A DNA stretch of 64,000 nt from positions 1-64,000 of the forward strand of contig CAMWQW010000023.1 in assembly GCA_947176505.1 (NCBI GenBank), given 5' to 3'. Below, piece after piece: positions 13,697 through 22,723 of the stretch (its first letter is position 1; every line of letters starts with the position of its first letter). This DNA is from an uncultured Lachnospiraceae bacterium. GTDB lineage: Bacteria > Bacillota > Clostridia > Lachnospirales > Lachnospiraceae. The notes beneath the pieces are model-generated. The model was not told where the DNA came from. It made no database searches and saw nothing but the letters and a program-made list of their open reading frames with translations. The translations under genes were made by a program, and so were the position numbers.

Positions 13697-13749
13697 CCCG
13701 CGACCCCGACCTTGGCAAGGTCGTGCTCCACCAACTGAGCCACTCGCGC
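13677..13749 (-). tRNA. tRNA-Gly (GCC)
   Basis: The minus strand folds into a full cloverleaf: acceptor GCGCGAG/CTCGCGC, D stem GCTC/GAGC, anticodon stem CGACC/GGTCG with loop TTGCCAA (anticodon GCC), and T stem GCGGG/CCCGT (one G-T pair) with loop TTCGAGT. The discriminator is T and CCA is not encoded. It is the integration target of the array. Confidence 0.95.
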
Positions 13750-13932
13750 ATATTACTTATCCGGCGTATCGCTCGGACAAGTAATAATATACTATATAGG
13801 CTTTGCTTTGTCAACAATAAAATTGCATTTTATTATATTCGTTAATCTTTTTAAATTTTTCTAATTATACGCACAATTCTATATTTATCAAGACAATTTA
13901 ATGTTCCAGCCACCATAGCGATGCCTCCTCTT

Positions 13933-15483
13933 TCAGCTCGTACTATTCAGCTGTCCCGCACACTTAATCCGGTAAATCCGCTCCAAAGATTCGTTGATTC
14001 TCTCCTCGGAAATCGTTCCATCCTGCACTGCCGTCAAAAGAGCATTATACGCCGTCTCAAAGTCCTCCGGCATGAGAAGCATGTCTGCGCCAGCTTCCAC
14101 TGCCATAATAACCGCTTCCTCAGACGTGTAGTACTCGGTAATTGCCCCCATATTCAGCGCATCCGTAATGATGATTCCCTGAAAACCCAATTCATTTCTA
14201 AGAATGTCCGTCATAACGGTTCTTGACATACTGGAAGGTACGGCATCTCCCTCCACCGCCGACATCGTAGCATGACTTACCATAACAAAGTCTGCTCCTG
14301 CATCTATTCCGGCTTTAAAAGGTATAAAATCTGTTGCACGCATCTCATCAAGTGTTTTTGTTATCTCTACTCTGCCGTCATGAGTATCATCTGTCGTGTC
14401 ACCAAGCCCCGGGAAATGTTTCAGACATGAACTGACTCCGGTACCCTCCATACCACCAACCACATTGGCTACCATTTCTCCCACTAACTGAGCATCAGAA
14501 CCGAAAGACCGGTCACCTATTGCACTGTTCTCCGAGCCTGCCACATCAGCTACCGGCGCAAAGTCCAAGTTAAATCCGAGTTCATTTAAATAAGAACCTA
14601 TATTTAATCCTGCTTCATATGCCTGTGCACTATCACCGCTCGCACCGATTTGAGCCATATCACCGACTTGAATTACATCTATACCACTCTTTGCCACTCT
14701 GCTGACAGAACCACCTTCTTCATCTACCGCTAAGAAAAGAGGATATCTGCTTTTAGCTGTCGTACTGGACAGCATCTGCGTAATCTGCTCTTTATCAACG
14801 ATATTGTGTTCAAAATATATCAGACCTCCCACCGCGTACTTGTTTAGCGCTTCCTGTGTTCCTTCTCCTGCCTGTGTCGCAGTCTTCACACCTGTCAACG
14901 CCTCCGGGGTCACAACGAAAAGACCTGCCACCTTATCTTCTAACGTCATATCCGAAAGAACATTTGCTACCAGTGTACCCAGATAATCCTCTTCCGGTTC
15001 TTCTTCGATAATCGGCTCCGGTGCATCTATCACCACATCATGAGCTGCTTCCGCTTCCTGTTCTTCTGCAAGCCTTGCTTGTTCTTCTGCAAGTTTTTTC
15101 TCTTTCACAATCGCTGCTATACTCCTGCCTGCCATTACTCCGCCTGCAGCAATGGCAGCTAGAATCACTGCTACAACTGAGTAGGAGATAATCTGATTAC
15201 GTATTCGCCTTTTCCTACGATATAAGCGACGATCTTCTTCGTCCTCGTCTTGGTCCGAATCGTCTTCGTCATCTTCATCCGAATCGTCGTCTTCTAATTC
15301 TTCATCTTCATCTTCCGAATCGTCGTCTTCTAATTCTTCATCTTCGTCTTCCGAATCGTCGTCTTCCAATTCTTCATCTTCGTCTTCCAAATCGTCGTCT
15401 TCTAATTCTTCATCTTCAAGCATATCTTCATCTTCAAACTCTTCGTCCGAATACTTATTTTTTCCACGAAATAACTTTCCCAT
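13933..15483 (-). CDS. Glycoside hydrolase family 3, membrane-anchored (beta-N-acetylhexosaminidase type)
   Basis: The 516-residue protein starts at ATG 15483 with a GGAGG-type site (the longer frame has none). Residues 15-80 are an acidic repeat (units such as DEELEDDDSED), then a basic stretch and one membrane span (about 93-115, IISYSVVAVILAAIAAGGVM). The extracytoplasmic GH3 domain has LFLAVDEEGGSVSR, the KHFPGLGDTTDDTHDGR signature of NagZ-like enzymes and MVSHATMSAVEGD. The His/Asp pair of KHFPG...H is the catalytic dyad in the beta-N-acetylglucosaminidase branch, which trims peptidoglycan-derived sugars. The family's second domain is lacking, as is normal for that branch. The DNA encoding the acidic part is a 33-base tandem repeat and probably varies in length. 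Confidence 0.88.
   Translation of the reverse strand: MGKLFRGKNKYSDEEFEDEDMLEDEELEDDDLEDEDEELEDDDSEDEDEELEDDDSEDEDEELEDDDSDEDDEDDSDQDEDEEDRRLYRRKRRIRNQIISYSVVAVILAAIAAGGVMAGRSIAAIVKEKKLAEEQARLAEEQEAEAAHDVVIDAPEPIIEEEPEEDYLGTLVANVLSDMTLEDKVAGLFVVTPEALTGVKTATQAGEGTQEALNKYAVGGLIYFEHNIVDKEQITQMLSSTTAKSRYPLFLAVDEEGGSVSRVAKSGIDVIQVGDMAQIGASGDSAQAYEAGLNIGSYLNELGFNLDFAPVADVAGSENSAIGDRSFGSDAQLVGEMVANVVGGMEGTGVSSCLKHFPGLGDTTDDTHDGRVEITKTLDEMRATDFIPFKAGIDAGADFVMVSHATMSAVEGDAVPSSMSRTVMTDILRNELGFQGIIITDALNMGAITEYYTSEEAVIMAVEAGADMLLMPEDFETAYNALLTAVQDGTISEERINESLERIYRIKCAGQLNSTS
15279..15415. repeat. 33-bp tandem repeat within GH3 gene
   Basis: About four copies of a unit built around TCGTCTTCTAATTCTTCATC encode an 11-residue acidic repeat. 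Copies differ by a few silent changes. It lies in the cytosolic tail, so copy number can change without breaking the frame. Confidence 0.75.
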
Positions 15484-15656
15484 ATCACTCCTCCTATTGT
15501 ATGACCACATACAATATATAGTATCTGGCAATTATACTATAACCTATTTGGGGGAAATATGCTACATAATTTTCACTTTTTCATCCATTTCGTAACATAT
15601 TTTTGAGTCATCTGCATATAGGAACTATACCATTCTATAATTCTTTTACACACAGC

Positions 15657-15696
15657 GAAGCGGGTACTAATTCCTTTGAGAATCAATACCCGCTTC
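15657..15696. repeat. 10-bp hairpin in the 15.5-16.2 kb gap
   Basis: GAAGCGGGTA and TACCCGCTTC are perfectly complementary around a 20-base loop. The gap 15484-16247 holds no gene. It is very A/T-rich from 15950 to 16110, with only this hairpin and the promoter at 16175. The hairpin may be a terminator or the relic of a small RNA. Confidence 0.4.
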
Positions 15697-16174
15697 TAAA
15701 CTACACTATCCAATGGTCCATACCTCCGTTTTTCTTCTTCCGTACTCTTTCCACTCTTCTTTCGTATGCATATACTGTAACGCCTTATTCTTTTTTCTTC
15801 TGTGATTCGTTACTTTCTCTCATGTACTCGACTACGTCTTCGTTGCTTTGTCATTGGTTCCTTATTCATTTGTACTTTAAATGGTTTTAAATTATGATTT
15901 CGGTGGACCGTACCTCTCTTTCTTTTAGGATATCTATGTGAATTTGTTCTGTTTATGGTTTTATTATATCATGTGATTCTAATTTGTCAACACATTTCTT
16001 TAAAAAAGTTGAATTTTTTTCATTTTATTTTATTTTTATACAAATTATCTCATTTTTATATATTTTTTACATATTTAACAGTTAATTCTAATTTTATTTC
16101 ACATTTATGCTACGAATCATCACCCCTTCTGAATCTGCCCGAAAAACTTACAGCCAATTACCACTGCTGTTTTC

Positions 16175-16204
16175 TTGCACTCTCTTTGTTCAAAATGATA
16201 TACT
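16175..16204 (+). promoter_or_regulatory. Promoter of LUD-domain gene
   Basis: TTGCAC (16175-16180) and TATACT (16199-16204) are separated by 18 bases, 44 bases upstream of the start codon. Confidence 0.55.
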
Positions 16205-16247
16205 GGATAAAATAATTATCGGTATCAAATCGAAACGGAGGAATATC

Positions 16248-16883
16248 ATGTCACACAAATCAACTGCGATGGCAAAACAGGCTGAAACAATCATCAAAAA
16301 TCTTGCAAAACGAAACATGGAAGGTTACTACTTTGATACGGCTGCTGAATGCACCCGTGCCATATTGAATGCGGTACCGTCCGGCTCCGTAATCAGTTGG
16401 GGCGGCAGTGAAAGCATCAAGGAATCCGGATTGATGAACGGCATACATAACGGAAATTACAAATTAATCGACCGATCCGCAGCTAAGACTCCTGAAGAAT
16501 CCCGCACTCTCTACTCTCAGACTGTTCTCGCCGATTATTATCTGATGAGCAGTAATGCAATCACTTTAGACGGAGAACTGATCAATATTGATGGCAACGG
16601 AAATCGTGTTGCCTGTCTGATTCAAGGTCCAAGTCACGTCATTCTCGTAGTCGGAATGAATAAAGTTGTCACCGACATTAGAAGCGGTATCGCCAGAGTC
16701 CGCAACATGGCTTCTCCTGCCAACGCCGTAAGACTTAACAGAAATATCCCATGTGCCGCAACAGGCACATGCCATGACTGCCTTGCCCCAGAATGTTTCT
16801 GCAACCAGATTGTCGTGACAAGAAGAAGCGGTCACACAGGAAGAATCAAAGTATATCTTGTTGGAGAGCCACTCGGCTATTAG
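16248..16883 (+). CDS. LUD-domain protein (DUF1121 / lactate-utilisation-like)
   Basis: The start is ATG 16248 (CGGAGG six bases upstream), although the frame is open for 47 more codons. The 211-residue protein matches the LUD fold: VISWGGSESIKESGL near the N-terminus, then DYYLMSSNAITLDGELINIDGNGNRVA, VGMNKVVTDI and a cysteine-rich end (CAATGTCHDCLAPECFCN) that may bind metal. LUD proteins include LutC/LutB-type lactate oxidation factors, but stand-alone clostridial members have no assigned reaction. It is a single-gene unit with its own promoter, convergent with the next gene through a shared terminator. I am confident of the family only. Confidence 0.85.
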   Translation: MSHKSTAMAKQAETIIKNLAKRNMEGYYFDTAAECTRAILNAVPSGSVISWGGSESIKESGLMNGIHNGNYKLIDRSAAKTPEESRTLYSQTVLADYYLMSSNAITLDGELINIDGNGNRVACLIQGPSHVILVVGMNKVVTDIRSGIARVRNMASPANAVRLNRNIPCAATGTCHDCLAPECFCNQIVVTRRSGHTGRIKVYLVGEPLGY

Positions 16884-16952
16884 AAATGCACAGCGCCGAT
16901 GATTTGCTTTGAAGCCCCGGAAGAACAAAAGAATTTCTTATACACTGACAAA

Positions 16953-16986
16953 AAAAGGGGGGGTACTTTTAAAGTACACCCCTTTT
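16953..16986. terminator. Bidirectional terminator
   Basis: AAAAGGGG...GTACTTT pairs with AAAGTAC...CCCCTTTT. The T-run on each strand serves the convergent LUD and chemoreceptor genes. Confidence 0.75.
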
Positions 16987-16993
16987 CTTTTGC

Positions 16994-18946
16994 CTATTCC
17001 ACCAGTGTTCCTAATTTTTCTCTCAAATCGGCAGAAATCGAGCTGACCATATCTGCAGACGCGGCGATTTGTTCCGTTGCCGCCGCCAAGTTTGTTACGC
17101 GCACATTCACTCCGTCAATGACGCCAATCAATTTTTCTGCATCTTCAAGCAATTCTTTGATCGCTCCTTGAATCTGCTCCTTATTGGAACTGCTGTCACT
17201 TGCCGTGTCTTTAGACGAATCGGCTAATTTCTTGATATTTTCTGCAATAATTGCAAAGCCTCTTCCTGATTCACCTGCTCTGGCAGCTTCAATGCTCGCA
17301 TTGAGCGCAAGAAGGTTCGTCTCTTCTGCCACACTTGTAATCTCAACATTGTTCTCTTCCAATTTCACAAGCAAAGCCTGAATCTTATCCAAAGACTCAT
17401 TCAGCTCATCACAGAATGCAACAACCTCCGCCATGGCGGATGAAATTCCGGTGCTCTCCTCCGCATTACTGTTATTGCCGACAGACATCTCTCCGATAGA
17501 TGTATCCAGACTCTCGAAATCGTCGTGAACCTCTTCTATCAATCGTTCTATCAACTCATTCTTTTCCTGAATCTGCGCATTCTTTTCTTCCATCTCCGCC
17601 GCCATCTGCTTGTTGGCTTCATTTTCTTTCTCTACTTTGCTTTTAACATACTGAATACAATTATCTTTACGATTGCAGTCATTGTAGATTGCTGTTGCCA
17701 TTTCCTTACAAGTATTATATCCGCATGCGGAACAATCCATAGTCTTCTGCGTCTCTGTATGCTTATCCATCGTGTCAAAAATATCATTCAGCTCTGCTAT
17801 ATCAGGATTTCTGACAATCATTCCCTTCGATTTATCACTGTAATGCCTGATAAAATCATTGATATTCAAATCTTTAAACTGCTTATTGAATTTATCCAGT
17901 CTCTGCTTAGGTGTCAGACTCTTACTGAAAGCATGTCTTCTGTCATTCTTCTTACTTGCTGCCTTAATCTTCTGTATCTCATACAGGATATCATCCGTTT
18001 TGGTCTTGCTTTCCTCCACCCCTGTACCGTAGATACAGCCCTTTGCGCAATTTAATGCATCCACCATAAAAGGAAGTTCCTTCTTACCGAGCACTCTGGT
18101 CTTATAATCCTCCAAAAACTCGTACGCGTGTCTCTCTCCTTCAATCTGTCTGACGAATATCTCTTCACCGCAGAACCAATATACATTCTCCTTTAGTCCT
18201 CCCGGCATCGGATAAATCGATCCTAATCCGTATTCAATCTCATCTTTCACTGCCGGACCCGATATATTATGTCTTCTCACATATTCCATTAAATGGTCGA
18301 ATGTCACATTATAGGACACATAACCGCCGCAATTCGGGTCGTCTATCTCATTTTTCTTGGCGATACATGGGCTGATAAACGCCAACTTATCCGGCACCCT
18401 CATATATTTCTTGACATAGATAGCTCCACACATTAACGGGGAGTGAATCGGCACCAGACTCGGAATCAGTTCCGGAATATACTTCTCGATATATCCGACG
18501 ATTGCCGGACACGGCTGGGAGATACCTCCTGTAAAATGATGTTCCGTAATATATTTAATATATCCCCAAGTGGTAATGTCGGCACCGAAACTGACACTGA
18601 TAATCCGGTTGACGCCAAGTTTCTTAAGTCCGCCTAACACACTGCCGTACTCTCTAGGATAATTCGCCAAGAAAGCCGGCGCCAGCAAAAGAGAAATTTT
18701 TTCCCCTCTTTTTAAGTCTTCAAAAAAACGCTCCGTATCGTCATTATAGCTTCTCGCATCATGCGCACAAGCGTCAAAGCAAGCGCCGCAGCTTACGCAG
18801 TGGTCACCGTCAACGAGGATCTTATTCTCGCCATTCTCAACCACCGCTTTATTCGCGGTAAGAACAGGACAGACCGAAATACACTTATTACATCCCACAC
18901 ACTTATCATTGGTATAAACTAACGCATTAAACTTCTGATTTGCCAT
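16994..18946 (-). CDS. Cytosolic chemoreceptor-like protein with ferredoxin and [FeFe]-hydrogenase-like domains
   Basis: ATG 18946 is chosen for the GGAGG five bases upstream. The 650-residue protein begins with two 4Fe-4S motifs ([12 protein letters not shown] at about 14-25, [12 protein letters not shown] at about 49-60). An iron-hydrogenase large-subunit-like domain follows (about 80-360, with [36 protein letters not shown] and DALNCAKGC). Next is a CXXC-rich Fe-S segment ([13 protein letters not shown], about 430) and a coiled coil. It ends with a methyl-accepting signalling tip ([21 protein letters not shown]...GRGFAIIA). No membrane span or HAMP domain is seen. The layout suggests a soluble redox or hydrogen sensor feeding chemotaxis or another CheA-type pathway. 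That function is inference. Confidence 0.85.
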   Translation of the reverse strand: MANQKFNALVYTNDKCVGCNKCISVCPVLTANKAVVENGENKILVDGDHCVSCGACFDACAHDARSYNDDTERFFEDLKRGEKISLLLAPAFLANYPREYGSVLGGLKKLGVNRIISVSFGADITTWGYIKYITEHHFTGGISQPCPAIVGYIEKYIPELIPSLVPIHSPLMCGAIYVKKYMRVPDKLAFISPCIAKKNEIDDPNCGGYVSYNVTFDHLMEYVRRHNISGPAVKDEIEYGLGSIYPMPGGLKENVYWFCGEEIFVRQIEGERHAYEFLEDYKTRVLGKKELPFMVDALNCAKGCIYGTGVEESKTKTDDILYEIQKIKAASKKNDRRHAFSKSLTPKQRLDKFNKQFKDLNINDFIRHYSDKSKGMIVRNPDIAELNDIFDTMDKHTETQKTMDCSACGYNTCKEMATAIYNDCNRKDNCIQYVKSKVEKENEANKQMAAEMEEKNAQIQEKNELIERLIEEVHDDFESLDTSIGEMSVGNNSNAEESTGISSAMAEVVAFCDELNESLDKIQALLVKLEENNVEITSVAEETNLLALNASIEAARAGESGRGFAIIAENIKKLADSSKDTASDSSSNKEQIQGAIKELLEDAEKLIGVIDGVNVRVTNLAAATEQIAASADMVSSISADLREKLGTLVE

Positions 18947-19180
18947 ATGTACCTCCAATAACTGATATGATATTCATTTTCCCCTGTTTACGACAAATTG
19001 TTGACAAACCGTCTTGTACATTTTACCATAAGAATTTCTGAAAATAAATACATTAATATAAAAATCAGCCAAAATATTGTTTAAAACCAGAGATAATATA
19101 TGCAAATCGACGATAACAATCAAAACAGCTATCACTTATCAGCACTAAAGTATCTGTTTCCCACGCTGCACACAAAAGAA

Positions 19181-19234
19181 AAAGACCGATCCGTCCCGCA
19201 CTAGCCGCAAGCCGCGCAGGACCTCTCCGTCTTT
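19181..19234 (-). terminator. Likely terminator of lysC operon
   Basis: AAAGAC (19181-19186) pairs with GTCTTT (19229-19234), with inner GTCC/GGAC and GCGC pairings. A-rich sequence on the left is T-rich on the minus strand. The remaining gap 18960-19180 shows no gene. Confidence 0.55.
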
Positions 19235-19264
19235 TCATTTTTCATATTCTGAAATTTATATTAC

Positions 19265-20584
19265 CTAAATCTGAATCCGTACAAAAATATCGTAAATCGC
19301 CTTAATCGCCGTCTCAAAATCAGAATTTGCAACACCGATAATAATATTCAACTCACTGGAACCCTGATCGATCATCTTAACATTGACATTGGCATGAGCC
19401 AGCGCTGAGAAAATCCTGCCGGCTGTACCACGGGTGGATTTCATACCACGTCCTACCACGGCTATCAGTGCGAGATCAGCCTCAATATCAATGCGATCCG
19501 GTTCCGCCAGTCTATGAATACCGGATACGACCTGCTGCTCTTTATGCATAAATTCATCCTGATGTACAAACACCGTCATCGTATCAATGCCAGACGGTAC
19601 ATGTTCAAAAGAAATACCATTCTCCTCAAAAGCCTGCAGTACTTTGCGTCCGAATCCAATCTCGGAGTTCATCATATCCTTATCGATGTTCACGGCGCAG
19701 AAGCCCTTCTTACCGGCAACTCCTGTGATAACATACTTCGATTTCTGACAGGTACTCTCCACAATCCAAGTGCCGTTGTCCTCCGGTGCATTGGTATTGC
19801 GGATATTGATGGGAATCCCTTCTCTTCTGACCGGGAAAATCGCGTCCTCATGCAGCACGTTAAAGCCCATATAAGATAACTCGCGAAGCTCTTTGTAAGT
19901 GATTGTCTCTATCCCTTCCGGTTTATAGATAATCCGGGGATCTGCAATCAGAATACCGGACACATCCGTCCAGTTCTCATACACATTTGCTTTGACCGCT
20001 CTCGCCACGATAGAACCTGTGATATCGGAACCACCTCTGGAAAATGTCTTAACACGTCCGTCGGCATATGCACCGTAAAATCCCGGAATAACCGCAGCCT
20101 CCACTCCTTCCAGCCTTGCTTTCAGCTTTACATTCGTCTCTTCCGCATCATATTCGCCATTATCGCCAAAAAGAATGACTTCCGCGGCATCCACAAACTC
20201 ATATCCGAGAAAATTCGCCATGATGATACCGTTTAGAAATTCTCCGCGCGATGCTGCATAGTCGGCTCCTGCTTTGTCTTTAAAATTCTTCTCAATAACT
20301 TTAAATTCATCCTCTAGGGAAAGTTTCAGTTCAAGCCCGTCGATAATTTCCTGATATCTGTCTTTGATTGCCTGAAGATTCTCTTTAAAATCTTTGCCCT
20401 GTTCAGCCAGCTCATAACAGGCGTACAACATATCCGTCACTTTCGTATCGTCGGCATTTCTCTTGCCCGGTGCGGAAGGAACAACAAATGTGCGCTCCTT
20501 GTCAGCATGAATAATATCTCCTACTTTTCTAAACTGCTCCGCACTCGCCAAAGAACTTCCGCCGAATTTCACTACTTTTCTCAT
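19265..20584 (-). CDS. lysC: Aspartate kinase
   Basis: This 439-residue enzyme phosphorylates aspartate, the first step to lysine, methionine and threonine. KFGGSSLASAEQF at the N-terminus is the kinase signature. GEFLNGIIMANFLGYEFVDAAE and FSRGGSDITGSIVARAV form the aspartate and ATP sites. Two C-terminal ACT domains (about 300-439, e.g. ITGVAGKKGFCAVNI and ALIAVVGRGMKSTRGTAGRIF) bind effectors. It lies 61 bases downstream of hom and in the same direction, behind the ACT-domain gene, so the three form an operon aimed at homoserine. The product is probably feedback-regulated by threonine or lysine, which the sequence does not specify. Confidence 0.95.
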   Translation of the reverse strand: MRKVVKFGGSSLASAEQFRKVGDIIHADKERTFVVPSAPGKRNADDTKVTDMLYACYELAEQGKDFKENLQAIKDRYQEIIDGLELKLSLEDEFKVIEKNFKDKAGADYAASRGEFLNGIIMANFLGYEFVDAAEVILFGDNGEYDAEETNVKLKARLEGVEAAVIPGFYGAYADGRVKTFSRGGSDITGSIVARAVKANVYENWTDVSGILIADPRIIYKPEGIETITYKELRELSYMGFNVLHEDAIFPVRREGIPINIRNTNAPEDNGTWIVESTCQKSKYVITGVAGKKGFCAVNIDKDMMNSEIGFGRKVLQAFEENGISFEHVPSGIDTMTVFVHQDEFMHKEQQVVSGIHRLAEPDRIDIEADLALIAVVGRGMKSTRGTAGRIFSALAHANVNVKMIDQGSSELNIIIGVANSDFETAIKAIYDIFVRIQI

Positions 20585-20644
20585 AATAATATCCTCATAA
20601 TCCCGTTTTCCTAATTTATTATATTCTCAATTTCCGCCTGTTTC

Positions 20645-21853
20645 TTACGCGCTTAAAATTCTGATTCGATTGATGCATCCGCCGATTTTCTCAATCTTAT
20701 CATTGAACTCCTTCTCGGTCATAACCTGCGTCATAAACGCAAATTCTTTCTCAATGCCTACATTAATCTCAGCCAGCGCTCCAAACGCTTCTATTGCCGC
20801 ATCCTTCTTATCGCTGTCGACTCTGACGAAGAATTTTCCTTTGTCGTTCTCAATATTGACCACCTTCACGTCCTCATTTTCCCAGAAGCACATGACAGTC
20901 TTTCCCTGATGTCTCGCGCAGTCTACCACGTCAGACACTACTGCACTGGCTGTGGGCAGTTTCCCCGCGCCACGTCCGTAATACATAGAATCTCCAAGCA
21001 TATTCCCGTGCACATAGATAGCGTTAAACACATCATTCACGCAATAGAGAGGATGCTCTTTGGAAATCATAAACGGCGCAACCATCGCAAAGAATCCGTT
21101 CTCGGTATCTCTGCTCATGGCAAGCAGTTTCACAGATTTGTTCATCTGTTTTGCATATAAAAAGTCTGCTGACGATATCTTGGTAATACCTTCCGTATAA
21201 ATTTCCTCATACTTCACATTCTTACCACACATCAAAGAGGAAAGAATGGCAATCTTGCGGCAAGCGTCATACCCTTCTACATCCGCCTCAGGATTTCTCT
21301 CCGCATAGCCCTTATCCTGTGCTTCTTTCAAGACTTCCTCGAAATCCGCGCCTTCTTTATCCATCTTCGTCAAAATATAGTTAGTTGTTCCGTTCAGAAT
21401 ACCTGTAATGGAATCAATCTTCTCTGCTGTCAAGGAATAATTGAGCGGACGGATAATCGGAATACCACCGCCCACACTTGCTTCAAACAGATAGTTACAA
21501 TGATGCTCTCTCGCAATGCTGATTAACTCCGGTCCGTGATTTGCCACCAATTCTTTATTGGAAGTACACACGCTCTTGCCGGCAAGCAGCGCCCTCTTAG
21601 AGAAGTCGTAAGCCGGATTGATGCCGCCCATCGTCTCACAGATGACCGTAACCTCCGGATCATTCAGAATGACCTCGTAATCATGGACTACTTTGCTCTC
21701 ATAAGGATCGCCCGGAAAATCTCTCAAATCCAAAATATATTTGATATTCAGCTCGGTAGCCGCCCTCTTGTTGATATCCTTCTTGTTCGTCTCGATTACT
21801 TCTACGACACCGCTTCCCACCGTGCCGTACCCTAATACCGCTACATGAATCAT
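20645..21853 (-). CDS. hom: Homoserine dehydrogenase
   Basis: The 402-residue protein has the NAD(P)-binding start VAVLGYGTVGSGVVEVI and the catalytic-domain signature GGGIPIIRPL...GILNGTTNYILTKM. The segment AQDKGYAERNPEADVEGYDACRKIAILSSL is typical of the family. A short C-terminal ACT-like regulatory part follows (EINVGIEKEFAFMTQVM). It reduces aspartate semialdehyde to homoserine. It is 23 bases downstream of the ACT-domain gene and upstream of lysC, so kinase and dehydrogenase are co-transcribed. With ThrH at 36431 it provides a route toward threonine. Confidence 0.96.
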   Translation of the reverse strand: MIHVAVLGYGTVGSGVVEVIETNKKDINKRAATELNIKYILDLRDFPGDPYESKVVHDYEVILNDPEVTVICETMGGINPAYDFSKRALLAGKSVCTSNKELVANHGPELISIAREHHCNYLFEASVGGGIPIIRPLNYSLTAEKIDSITGILNGTTNYILTKMDKEGADFEEVLKEAQDKGYAERNPEADVEGYDACRKIAILSSLMCGKNVKYEEIYTEGITKISSADFLYAKQMNKSVKLLAMSRDTENGFFAMVAPFMISKEHPLYCVNDVFNAIYVHGNMLGDSMYYGRGAGKLPTASAVVSDVVDCARHQGKTVMCFWENEDVKVVNIENDKGKFFVRVDSDKKDAAIEAFGALAEINVGIEKEFAFMTQVMTEKEFNDKIEKIGGCINRIRILSA

Positions 21854-21876
21854 AATGCTGTCCTCTCTTTATCCCT

Positions 21877-22320
21877 TTAATCCTTTGCCAAAATCTTCAC
21901 ATGACGGACCCCCGGCTTTGCCTCCATCGCTTCAATCATCCTGGACATGTCGCCTGTCGTCGGAAGCACCTGTACGCTAAGGCTTAAAGATGCCACCCCA
22001 CTGATTGGAATACTCTGGTGAATCGTCAGTATATTGGCTCCGCAGTCCGCCACGATCTTGAGTACATCGGACAAAAGTCCCGTCTCATCGTCCATCTGAA
22101 AAGTGAGCGTGATTGTCGTTCCCTGTGCCTTGTCGTGGAAGGGAAAAATATCATCCTTATATTTATAGAAAGAACTCCGGCTGATTCCCACCTCGTCCAC
22201 CGCTTCCTGCACGGACAACGCTTTACCGGATTCTACCAATCTCTTAGCTTCCACAACCTTTAATAAAACTTCCGGAATAGCTTTCTGTTTTACTACATAA
22301 TATCCGGTCGTCTCCTTCAT
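21877..22320 (-). CDS. ACT-domain regulatory protein (PheB-like)
   Basis: The 147-residue protein has an N-terminal helical part with a putative HTH-like segment (VLLKVVEAKRLVESGKALSVQEAVDEVGISRSSFYKYKDDIFPF) and a C-terminal ACT domain (TLTFQMDDETGLLSDVLKIVADCGANILTIHQSIP). It belongs to the UPF0735/PheB group, commonly found next to hom in Firmicutes. Amino-acid binding through the ACT domain is expected. Whether the N-terminal segment binds DNA is uncertain. It is the first gene of the hom-lysC operon, with a promoter at 22378-22406, so it may sense pathway end products. Confidence 0.88.
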   Translation of the reverse strand: MKETTGYYVVKQKAIPEVLLKVVEAKRLVESGKALSVQEAVDEVGISRSSFYKYKDDIFPFHDKAQGTTITLTFQMDDETGLLSDVLKIVADCGANILTIHQSIPISGVASLSLSVQVLPTTGDMSRMIEAMEAKPGVRHVKILAKD

Positions 22321-22377
22321 ACTGCACTCACGCCTCTCTGTCTTTGTAGCAAAGACACATGTTTGTCACTGAGGGAT

Positions 22378-22406
22378 ATTCTAGCACAACTATACAATTA
22401 TAGCAA
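22378..22406 (-). promoter_or_regulatory. Promoter of ACT-hom-lysC operon
   Basis: On the minus strand TTGCTA (22406-22401) and TAGAAT (22383-22378) are spaced by 17 bases. A GTCTTTG/CAAAGAC hairpin at about 22338-22354 lies in the leader. I see no known riboswitch. Confidence 0.55.
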
Positions 22407-22633
22407 GCCGAAATTGTGAAATATTTTCCCATCAATTATTTTCCAACAGACAAGAATTGTCTTTGTACTATAATCTGCAACATTCGTTTGCGTACATCAG
22501 CATTTATGACCTCATTCACACCCTCCTCCAACGGCATCTGTACGCAAAACGCACTCCCGATTCCCGTGTCATGCACCGACAGATTCAGGATTCTGCATTC
22601 CGTCTGTCAAAATCTTCATGGAAAAGTAAAAAA

Positions 22634-22677
22634 GAGTATGGTACTGCGCCGTAACCATACCGACCAGTACCATACTC
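22634..22677 (-). terminator. Terminator of hybrid kinase gene
   Basis: GAGTATGGTACTG and CAGTACCATACTC form a perfect 13-bp stem. On the minus strand it is followed by a run of T. The rest of 22410-22630 holds nothing recognisable. Confidence 0.85.
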
Positions 22678-22723
22678 TCAACCGCAGCCTGAATCGCATA
22701 AACCCAGACCAAAAAGTACCTCT

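Noticed and set aside
22321..22723. Lysine, threonine or T-box leader upstream of ACT-hom-lysC
   Set aside because: Only a short hairpin and a promoter are visible; no T-box motif or lysine riboswitch core was found by eye.
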